Position numbers and translations under genes: made by a program
Assembly (NCBI GenBank): GCA_934462945.1
Contig: CAKSJF010000054.1
Location: forward strand, 1-16,186
From: an uncultured Clostridia bacterium
Lineage (GTDB): Bacteria; Bacillota; Clostridia; UBA1381
DNA length: 16,186 bases
Direction: 5' to 3'
Notes under the pieces: generated by a model
What the model was told of the DNA's origin: nothing
The model's input: only the letters and a program-made list of their open reading frames with translations
Databases searched by the model: none
Part shown: in pieces, positions 1-3,858 of the stretch
Layout of the letters: the number at the start of each line of letters is the position of its first letter
Numbering within the stretch: the first letter of the stretch is position 1

Positions 1-40
1 ATTCTATGTCAAGATGGCAAAGGTAGAACAGAAAGCCTGA

Positions 41-154
41 TCAGCTAACCCAAACAAAGACAAACGGAGCGGAATGGTTTTTATGCCTCCGCTCCGAAAC
101 ATCTTTCATGTTTTTGATGGCTGTGTTCACACCGGCTTTAAAAGATTTCTCCAT
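41..154 (-). CDS. hypothetical 37-aa protein
   Basis: This short open frame starts with MEKSFKAGVNTAIKNMKD and is basic. The ATG at 154 is preceded by AAAGGAG at normal spacing. The ribosome site lies just after the stop codon of the ribbon-helix-helix gene on the same strand, which suggests a two-gene operon with a 12-base gap. An inverted repeat (CGGAGCGGA with TCCGCTCCG, about 64-95) lies inside the second half of the frame. It may be a transcript-end structure or may mean the frame is fortuitous. No family was recognised. Confidence 0.4.
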   Translation of the reverse strand: MEKSFKAGVNTAIKNMKDVSERRHKNHSAPFVFVWVS

Positions 155-166
155 TACAATGCTCCT

Positions 167-367
167 TTACTGTTCCGCTCCGCTGTCACGCTCCATTTTT
201 TCGTCTATGGCTTCATTTACAAATCCGTTTAATGATTTGCCTTGACCATCCGCAAAGGCTTTGATGGTGTCTTTTTTGCCTTTGGGGACTCGAATTTTTA
301 TTTCATCATAAGATTTATTATTATATTTTGCAACCGCCCTCTTTTGTGCTTCACTATATTTCGCCAT
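167..367 (-). CDS. ribbon-helix-helix (Arc-type) DNA-binding protein, 66 aa
   Basis: This is a small basic protein with the pattern of an Arc/MetJ-type ribbon-helix-helix regulator. A beta strand (DEIKIRVPKG, residues about 21-30) is followed by two helices (KDTIKAFADGQGKSLNGFVN, about 32-51) and an acidic tail. Such dimers insert the strand into the DNA major groove and often autoregulate on plasmids and integrative elements. The start at 367 has AGAGGTGAT upstream. A minus-strand promoter (CTGACA-N17-TATGAT, 391-419) overlaps the plus-strand promoter of the adjacent antisense RNA, so this protein or its transcription could influence that RNA (inference). The target is unknown. No partner toxin gene of a type II pair is visible beside it. 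Confidence 0.8.
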   Translation of the reverse strand: MAKYSEAQKRAVAKYNNKSYDEIKIRVPKGKKDTIKAFADGQGKSLNGFVNEAIDEKMERDSGAEQ

Positions 368-382
368 TTATAAAATCACCTC

Positions 383-411
383 TTGACAATATCATAATAG
401 TATGTTATAAT
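383..411 (+). promoter_or_regulatory. promoter of antisense RNA A
   Basis: A perfect TTGACA (383-388), a 17-base spacer and a perfect TATAAT (406-411) face right into a region with no plus-strand gene. The next thing downstream is a hairpin with a T run (463-498). The promoter therefore appears to make only a short RNA. It overlaps the opposing promoter at 391-419. Confidence 0.75.
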
Positions 412-419
412 AGTGTCAG
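391..419 (-). promoter_or_regulatory. promoter of the ribbon-helix-helix gene
   Basis: CTGACA (minus strand, 414-419), a 17-base spacer and TATGAT (391-396) place a start near 384, giving a very short leader before the ATG at 367. The -35 box is shared with the transcript end of the toxin A mRNA. The promoter overlaps, back to back, the plus-strand promoter at 383-411. Confidence 0.55.
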
Positions 420-443
420 AAAAGGAACGGCTTTGACGTTCCG
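420..443 (-). terminator. terminator of the toxin A mRNA
   Basis: On the minus strand a 6-bp stem (GGAACG with CGTTCC, 424-442) is followed by TTTT. It is weak by length but well placed as the 3' end of the toxin A transcript. The same hairpin lies at the 5' end of antisense RNA A. Confidence 0.45.
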
Positions 444-462
444 CAAATGTTAAACTTTTTTC

Positions 463-498
463 AGTCGCTCATTTGGTGGAATGGGCGACTATTTTTTT
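463..498 (+). terminator. terminator of antisense RNA A
   Basis: An 11-bp stem with one G-U pair (AGTCGCTCATT, 463-473, with AATGGGCGACT, 480-490) has a six-base loop and is followed by ATTTTTTT. The right arm overlaps the toxin A stop codon on the opposite strand. Confidence 0.75.
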
Positions 499-557
499 AT
501 GTTCTTAATAATTTCCAGTACTGTAATTAATACAAGCAATTCAATTATGCAGTTCAT
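489..557 (-). CDS. putative type I toxin peptide A, 22 aa
   Basis: The ATG at 557 is preceded by AAAGGGGGTG, a very strong ribosome site. The frame encodes M-N-C then a hydrophobic stretch (IIELLVLITVLEII, residues 4-17) and a lysine-rich end (KNIKK). That is one short membrane segment with a positive tail, as in small pore-forming or membrane-perturbing type I toxins. It has its own promoter (620-648), a leader of about 55 nt and a 3' hairpin with a T run (420-443). The 3' end of the mRNA is covered by a convergent antisense RNA. The leader segment at 583-592 can pair with the mRNA 3' end at 435-443 (nine pairs, one bulge), a long-range fold known from type I toxin mRNAs. I do not recognise the sequence family. 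Function is inferred from architecture. Confidence 0.6.
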   Translation of the reverse strand: MNCIIELLVLITVLEIIKNIKK

Positions 558-619
558 AATAACACCCCCTTTATGAGAGTGTCGGAACAGTCGCCACCGC
601 TCCATCTCTAACAATATAT

Positions 620-648
620 ATTATAACACAAAAATCTACTGTACACAA
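620..648 (-). promoter_or_regulatory. promoter of toxin A
   Basis: TTGTGT (minus, 643-648), a 17-base spacer and TATAAT (620-625) point left to the toxin A frame and give a leader of about 55 nt. The -35 box lies inside one of the CTACTGTACA repeats, so a protein binding those repeats should affect it. Confidence 0.6.
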
Positions 649-719
649 TAGTTATTTTGTACAAAAACTACTGGGTACATTTATATAAAATGTATATTGA
701 CTTATACTGGGTACAGTAG
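636..719. repeat. TACTG(GG)TACA repeats, candidate operators
   Basis: Three related copies lie between the divergent toxin A and 99-aa protein promoters: CTACTGTACA (636-645), CTACTGGGTACA (668-679) and TACTGGGTACAGTA (705-718). The last copy fills the spacer of the plus-strand promoter and is nearly palindromic. The first covers the minus-strand -35 box. This is the layout of multiple sites for one repressor controlling both directions. The repressor is not identified, and the nearby ribbon-helix-helix protein is one candidate (inference). Confidence 0.55.
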
Positions 720-725
720 TATAAT
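697..725 (+). promoter_or_regulatory. promoter of the 99-aa protein/HIRAN operon
   Basis: TTGACT (697-702), a 17-base spacer and TATAAT (720-725) lie 34 bases before the start codon at 759. The spacer is occupied by the palindromic repeat TACTGGGTACAGTA, which suggests repression by steric block. Confidence 0.7.
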
Positions 726-758
726 ATACTCATAAACAAACGAAAGGAGTTCATAAAC

Positions 759-1058
759 ATGAACAAGAAAACAAATTTAGAGAATCAATTATCAGAGGTA
801 TTAGACGCGTTAGGCAGTATTGAGATTTTACTGGATCGTGCTTTTACGGTGGCGAATGATCAATTTAACGAATATTTTGATCTCAACCCTAACGATCAGG
901 ATTTTCGGTGCACATTAGAATATTATTTCCATTATGCCAATGTCCGGCACGATATGATTCAAGGGTTCGTACACGACGCAAGAGAGCAGATCACAGCGTT
1001 AAACACAGCGGTTACATTAATGTGGAAAGAAAGCAGAAAGGAGCAGGAAACAGCATGA
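759..1058 (+). CDS. hypothetical 99-aa acidic protein
   Basis: The start at 759 follows AAAGGAG at good spacing. The protein is acidic, mostly helical in pattern and rich in Asp, Glu, Asn and aromatic residues (LLDRAFTVANDQFNEYFDLN in the middle). No transmembrane segment, signal peptide or catalytic motif is apparent. Its stop codon overlaps the start of the HIRAN gene by four bases (ATGA), so the two are translationally coupled and probably act together. I do not recognise the family. An acidic partner of a DNA-binding domain protein, or a DNA mimic, would be possible but is not supported by any motif. Confidence 0.75.
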   Translation: MNKKTNLENQLSEVLDALGSIEILLDRAFTVANDQFNEYFDLNPNDQDFRCTLEYYFHYANVRHDMIQGFVHDAREQITALNTAVTLMWKESRKEQETA

Positions 1059-1489
1059 ATGCATTAAGCAGGATACGAAGAAATGTTATGCTGATTGGGA
1101 ACAGGTTACATACAAAAGGATTGTCCCTGTCAGAAGCCTTGAAAGCAGCGTGGAGAATCGTTAAGGCAGGAATCACCACTAAAGTTAAGGGCGTAACATT
1201 CGGAAATGCACAGAAAGCTTTGGAGCGGTTGACGTTATACCGCTCCGAGGACATCCTCATCAATCTGAAACGCGATCCGGCAAATCTTTATGATTCTAAC
1301 ACGGTTGAGGTATGGGCAGGGGTAAAGAATAAAGGCACCGTTAAAATCGGATTCCTGCCCGCTCCGCTTGCCTTTGTCGTATCTCGATTGCTTGATCTTA
1401 AGATTCCGGTAAAAGCCTTGTACAAAGAAATAAGGGGAAAATATGAGCAGTATATGAATTATGGGATTGAAATTAGGCTTTGCATATAA
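1055..1489 (+). CDS. stand-alone HIRAN-domain protein, 144 aa
   Basis: The chosen ATG at 1055 overlaps the upstream stop codon (ATGA) and has AAAGGAG before it. A longer frame from 908 runs inside the previous gene without a ribosome site. Residues 1-40 are basic and helical. Residues about 45-143 fit a HIRAN domain: VKGVTFGNAQ, then the signature RDPANLYDSNTVEVW (73-87), KIGFLPAPLA (97-106) and a final strand. In eukaryotic HLTF/Rad5 proteins HIRAN binds DNA ends at stalled forks. Free-standing bacterial copies are common on mobile elements and their role is mostly unknown. DNA binding in element replication or repair is likely but inferred. A short antisense RNA faces its 3' end. Confidence 0.75.
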   Translation: MNALSRIRRNVMLIGNRLHTKGLSLSEALKAAWRIVKAGITTKVKGVTFGNAQKALERLTLYRSEDILINLKRDPANLYDSNTVEVWAGVKNKGTVKIGFLPAPLAFVVSRLLDLKIPVKALYKEIRGKYEQYMNYGIEIRLCI

Positions 1490-1544
1490 AAAACGGCTCT
1501 GACAGGGTACGCATTGTCAAGAGGCGTGTCAGAACCTAACTCAT
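1488..1544 (-). ncRNA. short antisense RNA at the HIRAN gene 3' end, about 57 nt
   Basis: A minus-strand promoter (TTGACA-N17-TATACT, 1551-1579) predicts a start near 1544. A hairpin (TGTCAGA pairing with TCTGACA, arms 1527-1536 and 1495-1504, one mismatch) is followed on the minus strand by TTTTTT at 1488-1493. No peptide frame fits inside. The RNA is antisense to the 3' untranslated end of the HIRAN operon and stops at its last codon, so it could act on that mRNA's end or interfere with its transcription. No known family was recognised. Confidence 0.5.
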
Positions 1545-1550
1545 ATATAT

Positions 1551-1579
1551 AGTATATCATATCACGCATATTTTGTCAA
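1551..1579 (-). promoter_or_regulatory. promoter of the short antisense RNA
   Basis: A perfect TTGACA (minus strand, 1574-1579), a 17-base spacer and TATACT (1551-1556) point toward the HIRAN gene end. No minus-strand gene lies downstream before the hairpin and T run at 1488. Confidence 0.65.
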
Positions 1580-1597
1580 TCCGGAAAAATAAAAAAC

Positions 1598-1626
1598 TTG
1601 CAATATTGTAAAGAATGTGCTAAAAT
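1598..1626 (+). promoter_or_regulatory. promoter of toxin B
   Basis: TTGCAA (1598-1603), a 17-base spacer and TAAAAT (1621-1626) predict a start near 1633 and a long leader of about 130 nt before the toxin B start codon. Confidence 0.6.
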
Positions 1627-1764
1627 AGAATAGTCGGATGTATTCCGGCTGAAAAGGTAAGATCAAAAACAGTGTAAAAGCTGGGCGGTTATGCCATCTG
1701 TACTCCATCTACATAGTAACCACTCTCTTTTGAGTTGGAATCTACGAAAGGAGGAAGATGCGCT

Positions 1765-1827
1765 ATGGAACATGATATTTTGATATTAGCCTTAGTGCTA
1801 TTCATAATTCTATCCATAAAAAAGTAA
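1765..1827 (+). CDS. putative type I toxin peptide B, 20 aa
   Basis: The frame encodes M-E-H-D, a hydrophobic run (ILILALVLFIILSI, residues 5-18) and a terminal KK, so one membrane segment with a positive tail. AAAGGAGG lies at 1747-1754. An out-of-frame ATG at 1758 sits too close to it, which favours 1765. The leader segment CGGTTATGCCA (1686-1696) is perfectly complementary over 11 nt to TGGCATAACCG (1872-1882) near the mRNA 3' end. This is a leader/3'-end lock like those known in hok-type and AapA-type toxin mRNAs. A leader frame of 30 codons (1691-1783) overlaps the toxin start and could couple translation. A weak hairpin ending in TTTT near 1900 may be the 3' end. A convergent antisense RNA covers the stop codon. 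The toxin role is inferred. Confidence 0.65.
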   Translation: MEHDILILALVLFIILSIKK

Positions 1828-1855
1828 CCCCCACCGGCTAAAATAAGGGTTACTT
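1818..1855 (-). terminator. terminator of antisense RNA B
   Basis: A 9-bp stem, AAGTAACCC with GGGTTACTT, is followed on the minus strand by TTTTTT at 1818-1823. The left arm contains the toxin B stop codon on the plus strand. Confidence 0.7.
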
Positions 1856-1902
1856 CAAGTAATTTTTGTTTTGGCATAACCGTTTGAGGTCTTGCCTTTT
1901 CT
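1818..1902 (-). ncRNA. antisense RNA B, putative type I antitoxin, about 85 nt
   Basis: The minus-strand promoter at 1909-1937 starts this RNA near 1902. It ends at a hairpin (AAGTAACCC, 1822-1830, with GGGTTACTT, 1847-1855) followed on the minus strand by six T. It is fully complementary to the 3' end of the toxin B mRNA, including the stop codon and the TGGCATAACCG segment that pairs with the toxin leader. Binding could therefore reshape that fold. Geometry and size match antisense RNA A on the other strand. An 82-codon minus-strand frame across this region (1689-1937) is not credible as a gene. Confidence 0.65.
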
Positions 1903-1908
1903 ATATTT

Positions 1909-1937
1909 ATTCTAACACATCTGAATTTATTTGTCAA
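1909..1937 (-). promoter_or_regulatory. promoter of antisense RNA B
   Basis: A perfect TTGACA (minus strand, 1932-1937), a 17-base spacer and TAGAAT (1909-1914) look stronger than the toxin B promoter. This is the usual imbalance when a labile antitoxin RNA is kept in excess. Confidence 0.7.
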
Positions 1938-2026
1938 CCACCAAATAAAATATTTTTATGTAACGTTTTGGAGCTGAATTTTTAACGTATTAAGAGCATA
2001 AAACCCCCGTAAATTGCATGCACAAG

Positions 2027-2056
2027 TTGTCCTTTATTTGTCCTTTATTAGGACAA
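2027..2056. repeat. TTGTCCTTTA repeats near the att site
   Basis: Two direct copies of TTGTCCTTTA (2027-2036, 2038-2047) are followed by the inverted AGGACAA (2050-2056), about 120 bases inside the element from the tRNA fragment. Short iterated sites at such a distance are typical arm-type binding sites of tyrosine recombinases. No integrase gene is in the window to confirm this. Confidence 0.45.
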
Positions 2057-2173
2057 AAACATGCATAAAGTTACGACAAGCCGCAAAAAGAAAAATTTCG
2101 AAAAACCGCATAAAACCTTGTGTTACAGCACCTGGAAACAATTTACATCAAGCGTGATTCCAAACTCCGACTC

Positions 2174-2209
2174 TGAAGGTCGTGCGTTCGAATCGCATCA
2201 GGCGTACCA
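2174..2209 (+). other. tRNA 3'-end fragment, candidate attachment site (attR)
   Basis: The variable-loop-like AGGTCG is followed by a T-arm (GTGCG, TTCGAAT, CGCAT; 2182-2198), a seven-base acceptor strand CAGGCGT (2199-2205), a discriminator A and CCA (2207-2209). The required 5' acceptor strand ACGCCTG, a D-arm and a proper anticodon stem are absent upstream. It is therefore a 3' fragment and not a working tRNA. The AGGTCG variable loop resembles tRNA-Arg, but the identity is uncertain. It marks the junction between element and chromosome. Confidence 0.7.
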
Positions 2210-2248
2210 TAACAATATTATCCGAACTTTTTTGTTCGTGATAACGGC

Positions 2249-2289
2249 AAACCTCCGCGGCAGGGAATCATCCACCGCGGAGGTTTTTT
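2249..2289 (+). terminator. strong terminator downstream of the tRNA fragment
   Basis: AAACCTCCGCGG (2249-2260) pairs perfectly with CCGCGGAGGTTT (2275-2286), and the T run extends to 2289. It probably was the terminator of the tRNA transcription unit into which the element inserted. A smaller hairpin (CGAAC, six T, GTTCG; about 2223-2238) precedes it. Confidence 0.8.
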
Positions 2290-2302
2290 ACTTATGTTTT
2301 AC

Positions 2303-2392
2303 AAAAAAAACACCCTGCCCGGTCATTCTTCCCCCTAAAAAAGCCGTGCAGGGTGATCTCGTTGTATGGGTTTATGCTTTATGCACTTCCCA
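2303..2392 (-). ncRNA. small RNA candidate, about 90 nt
   Basis: A minus-strand consensus promoter (2399-2427) is followed by about 35 nt of single-stranded leader. Then comes a stem (CACCCTGC, 2311-2318, with GCAGGGTG, 2348-2355, extended by CGG with CCG) and eight T on the minus strand (2303-2310). The loop is purine-rich with GGGGG. No peptide frame with a ribosome site is seen and no family was recognised. Nothing else minus-strand lies upstream, so the promoter and terminator define a free-standing transcript. It is the only feature in the 400-base gap before the XRE gene besides the terminator at 2249-2289. Confidence 0.5.
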
Positions 2393-2398
2393 AATATT

Positions 2399-2427
2399 GT
2401 TATAACACAAAATTCACGTTTTGTCAA
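2399..2427 (-). promoter_or_regulatory. promoter of the small RNA at 2303-2392
   Basis: TTGACA (minus, 2422-2427), a 17-base spacer and TATAAC (2399-2404). Confidence 0.6.
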
Positions 2428-2547
2428 CACATTTTTATAAAAAATGGAGAAAAATACATAAAAGCAAATACAACCGCAGAATTTCACGCGTTTTTACTTT
2501 AAAAAAATACTGTTTGGAATTATTTTCAAAAAAATTTTAATTTTCTC

Positions 2548-2576
2548 TGTACAAACCAAAAAAAACGTGCTATAAT
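2548..2576 (+). promoter_or_regulatory. promoter of the XRE/AraC operon
   Basis: TGTACA (2548-2553), a 17-base spacer and a perfect TATAAT (2571-2576) lie 40 bases before the XRE start. GTACAAA occurs at the -35 box and again just after the -10 box (GTACAAAA near 2582), which could be sites for autoregulation. Confidence 0.55.
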
Positions 2577-2615
2577 AAAAGCGTACAAAATCGGACAAAT
2601 GACGGAGGCTTTTTC

Positions 2616-2969
2616 ATGAAATCAGATCCATACTTAAGATATTGTATATCCGAAAGAATTACAGCACTGCGCAAAGAAGCAGGAATCACACAGCAGCAGT
2701 TGGCATATGAGTTGGATGTTCCCCGGAGTGATGTTGCCAGCTGGGAAACCGGAGCAAGGGAGCCAAACGCATACCAGTGCAAATGTCTTTCAAAATATTT
2801 TGGTGTTACCGTGGAATATCTGTGCGGCTTTACCGACGGAAAATGGGATGTAGCTCCTTTTTCAGAAGATCAGAACATCTCCTCGCCCACCTATGAGCAA
2901 TATAGCCGCAAAGTAAGGTGCTATCATTCCATTCTGGCGCAAAGCAAAAAGCAAAAGCTACATAAGTAG
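2616..2969 (+). CDS. XRE-family helix-turn-helix regulator, 117 aa
   Basis: The N-terminal half is a classic Cro/C1-type domain. ISERITALRKEAGITQQQLA (residues 11-30) gives helices 1 and 2, LDVPRSDVASWETG is the recognition turn, and ALSKYFGVTVEYLCG-like closing helices follow to about residue 70. The C-terminal 45 residues are basic and unclassified. GGAGG precedes the ATG. It is nine bases upstream of an AraC-type gene on the same strand, so the two regulators form an operon beside the GH127 gene. It is probably a local or autoregulatory repressor. The ligand and target are unknown. Confidence 0.85.
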   Translation: MKSDPYLRYCISERITALRKEAGITQQQLAYELDVPRSDVASWETGAREPNAYQCKCLSKYFGVTVEYLCGFTDGKWDVAPFSEDQNISSPTYEQYSRKVRCYHSILAQSKKQKLHK

Positions 2970-2978
2970 GAGGAAAAA

Positions 2979-3857
2979 ATGGAATACACCGCACTGGAAC
3001 TACGGGATGATATTCTGATTTCCGATATTATCACCGTACATTACTTTGAATTTACAAAGGATTACTCCTTTGCCGGAGAATCGCATGATTTTTGGGAATT
3101 TGTTTATGTTGACTGCGGAACGGTTGTAGCAGAGGCAGGAAACACCTCCTACAACTTAAAACAGGGTGATATTCTGTTCCATCAGCCAAATGAATGGCAT
3201 TCCCTGCACGCAAACGGTCAGAATGCGTCTAATATTGTTGTGGTGACATTCCGGAGCTATTCCCCTGCCCTCAAAAGGCTTTCCGGGCATCCTCTTACCG
3301 TTGACCCTGCACAGAAAACAGTTCTTTCAAATATTATCCGGGAAAGCTTTCTCTTGTTTTCCTCTCCGCTTGGCGATCCTTACCGCAATCAGTTTGAGAA
3401 AAAAAAGAACGTTCCGTTCGGAACAGAGCAGCTTTTAAAGCTATATCTGACCGAACTGCTGCTTTTATTGATCCGAAAACAGGAAATCCCTGTTCCGATC
3501 CGCACTAAGCAGCAATCGGACGATAAGCGTTTTTATGAAATTACCTATTATATGAGCCAGAATATTTCCAAAAAGCTGATCATTGACGACATTTGTACCT
3601 ACACCAACCTCAGCCGATCTACCATTAAGCAGATTTTTAAAAAAAATGCCGGCATGGGGGCAATTCAGTATTTTATACAAATGAAAATAGAGGCCGCAAA
3701 GACCTATCTGCGTGAAGGAAATTACAACATCACGCAGATTTCAGATCTTCTTGGCTATGACAATATCCACTATTTTTCCAAGCAGTTTAAGCAAATCTGC
3801 GGTATTTCACCAAAGGAATACTGTCAGTCGATTCAGGCAATGATTTCGGAAAAGTAA
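2979..3857 (+). CDS. AraC-family regulator with cupin sensor, 292 aa
   Basis: AGGAGG precedes the ATG. Residues about 15-95 form a cupin-type sensor (HDFWEFVYVDCGTVV, LKQGDILFHQPNEWHSL), which in AraC/XylS proteins binds a sugar or other small effector. Residues about 185-285 hold the two DNA-binding helix-turn-helix motifs, ending in ISDLLGYDNIHYFSKQFKQ and GISPKEY. The gene converges on the GH127 gene with one base between the stop codons, so the two transcripts must overlap. By position it likely activates carbohydrate genes, with GH127 the obvious candidate. The effector, perhaps arabinose, is inferred only. Confidence 0.88.
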   Translation: MEYTALELRDDILISDIITVHYFEFTKDYSFAGESHDFWEFVYVDCGTVVAEAGNTSYNLKQGDILFHQPNEWHSLHANGQNASNIVVVTFRSYSPALKRLSGHPLTVDPAQKTVLSNIIRESFLLFSSPLGDPYRNQFEKKKNVPFGTEQLLKLYLTELLLLLIRKQEIPVPIRTKQQSDDKRFYEITYYMSQNISKKLIIDDICTYTNLSRSTIKQIFKKNAGMGAIQYFIQMKIEAAKTYLREGNYNITQISDLLGYDNIHYFSKQFKQICGISPKEYCQSIQAMISEK

Positions 3858-3858
3858 G

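Larger units (their letters stand above)
418..498 (+). ncRNA. antisense RNA A, putative type I antitoxin, about 80 nt
   Basis: The RNA is bounded by the consensus promoter at 383-411 and a terminator at 463-498. It is fully complementary to the 3' end of the minus-strand toxin A mRNA, including its last codons and stop codon. A 5' hairpin (GGAACG with CGTTCC, 424-442) leads into a single-stranded A/T-rich stretch. This is the arrangement of BsrG/SR4-like and TxpA/RatA-like systems, in which the antisense RNA pairs with the toxin mRNA 3' region and blocks or destabilises it. No sequence family was recognised. The role is inferred from geometry. Confidence 0.6.
1..2209. mobile_element. right end of an integrated element (ICE, phage or island remnant)
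   Basis: The stretch left of the tRNA 3'-end fragment (ending at 2209) contains only accessory genes: a ribbon-helix-helix protein, an unknown small protein, a HIRAN-domain protein and two toxin-antitoxin-like loci. To the right lie sugar-utilisation and core genes. An element inserted in a plus-strand tRNA 3' end leaves the intact tRNA on its far left and a 3' duplicate on its right, which fits this layout. No integrase, relaxase or phage structural gene is visible, so the element class cannot be named. The left end lies outside the window. The boundary is inferred. Confidence 0.6.

Noticed and set aside
1689..1937. 82-codon minus-strand frame across toxin B
   Set aside because: It lies over the antisense RNA promoter and terminator, has no ribosome site and no family resemblance. 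The RNA reading explains the region better.
2100..2209. Complete tRNA gene
   Set aside because: Only the 3' part fits. No D-arm, no matching acceptor 5' strand and no correct anticodon stem were found.
2061..2405. 114-codon plus-strand frame
   Set aside because: It runs through the tRNA fragment and a strong terminator and has no ribosome site, so it is a chance frame.
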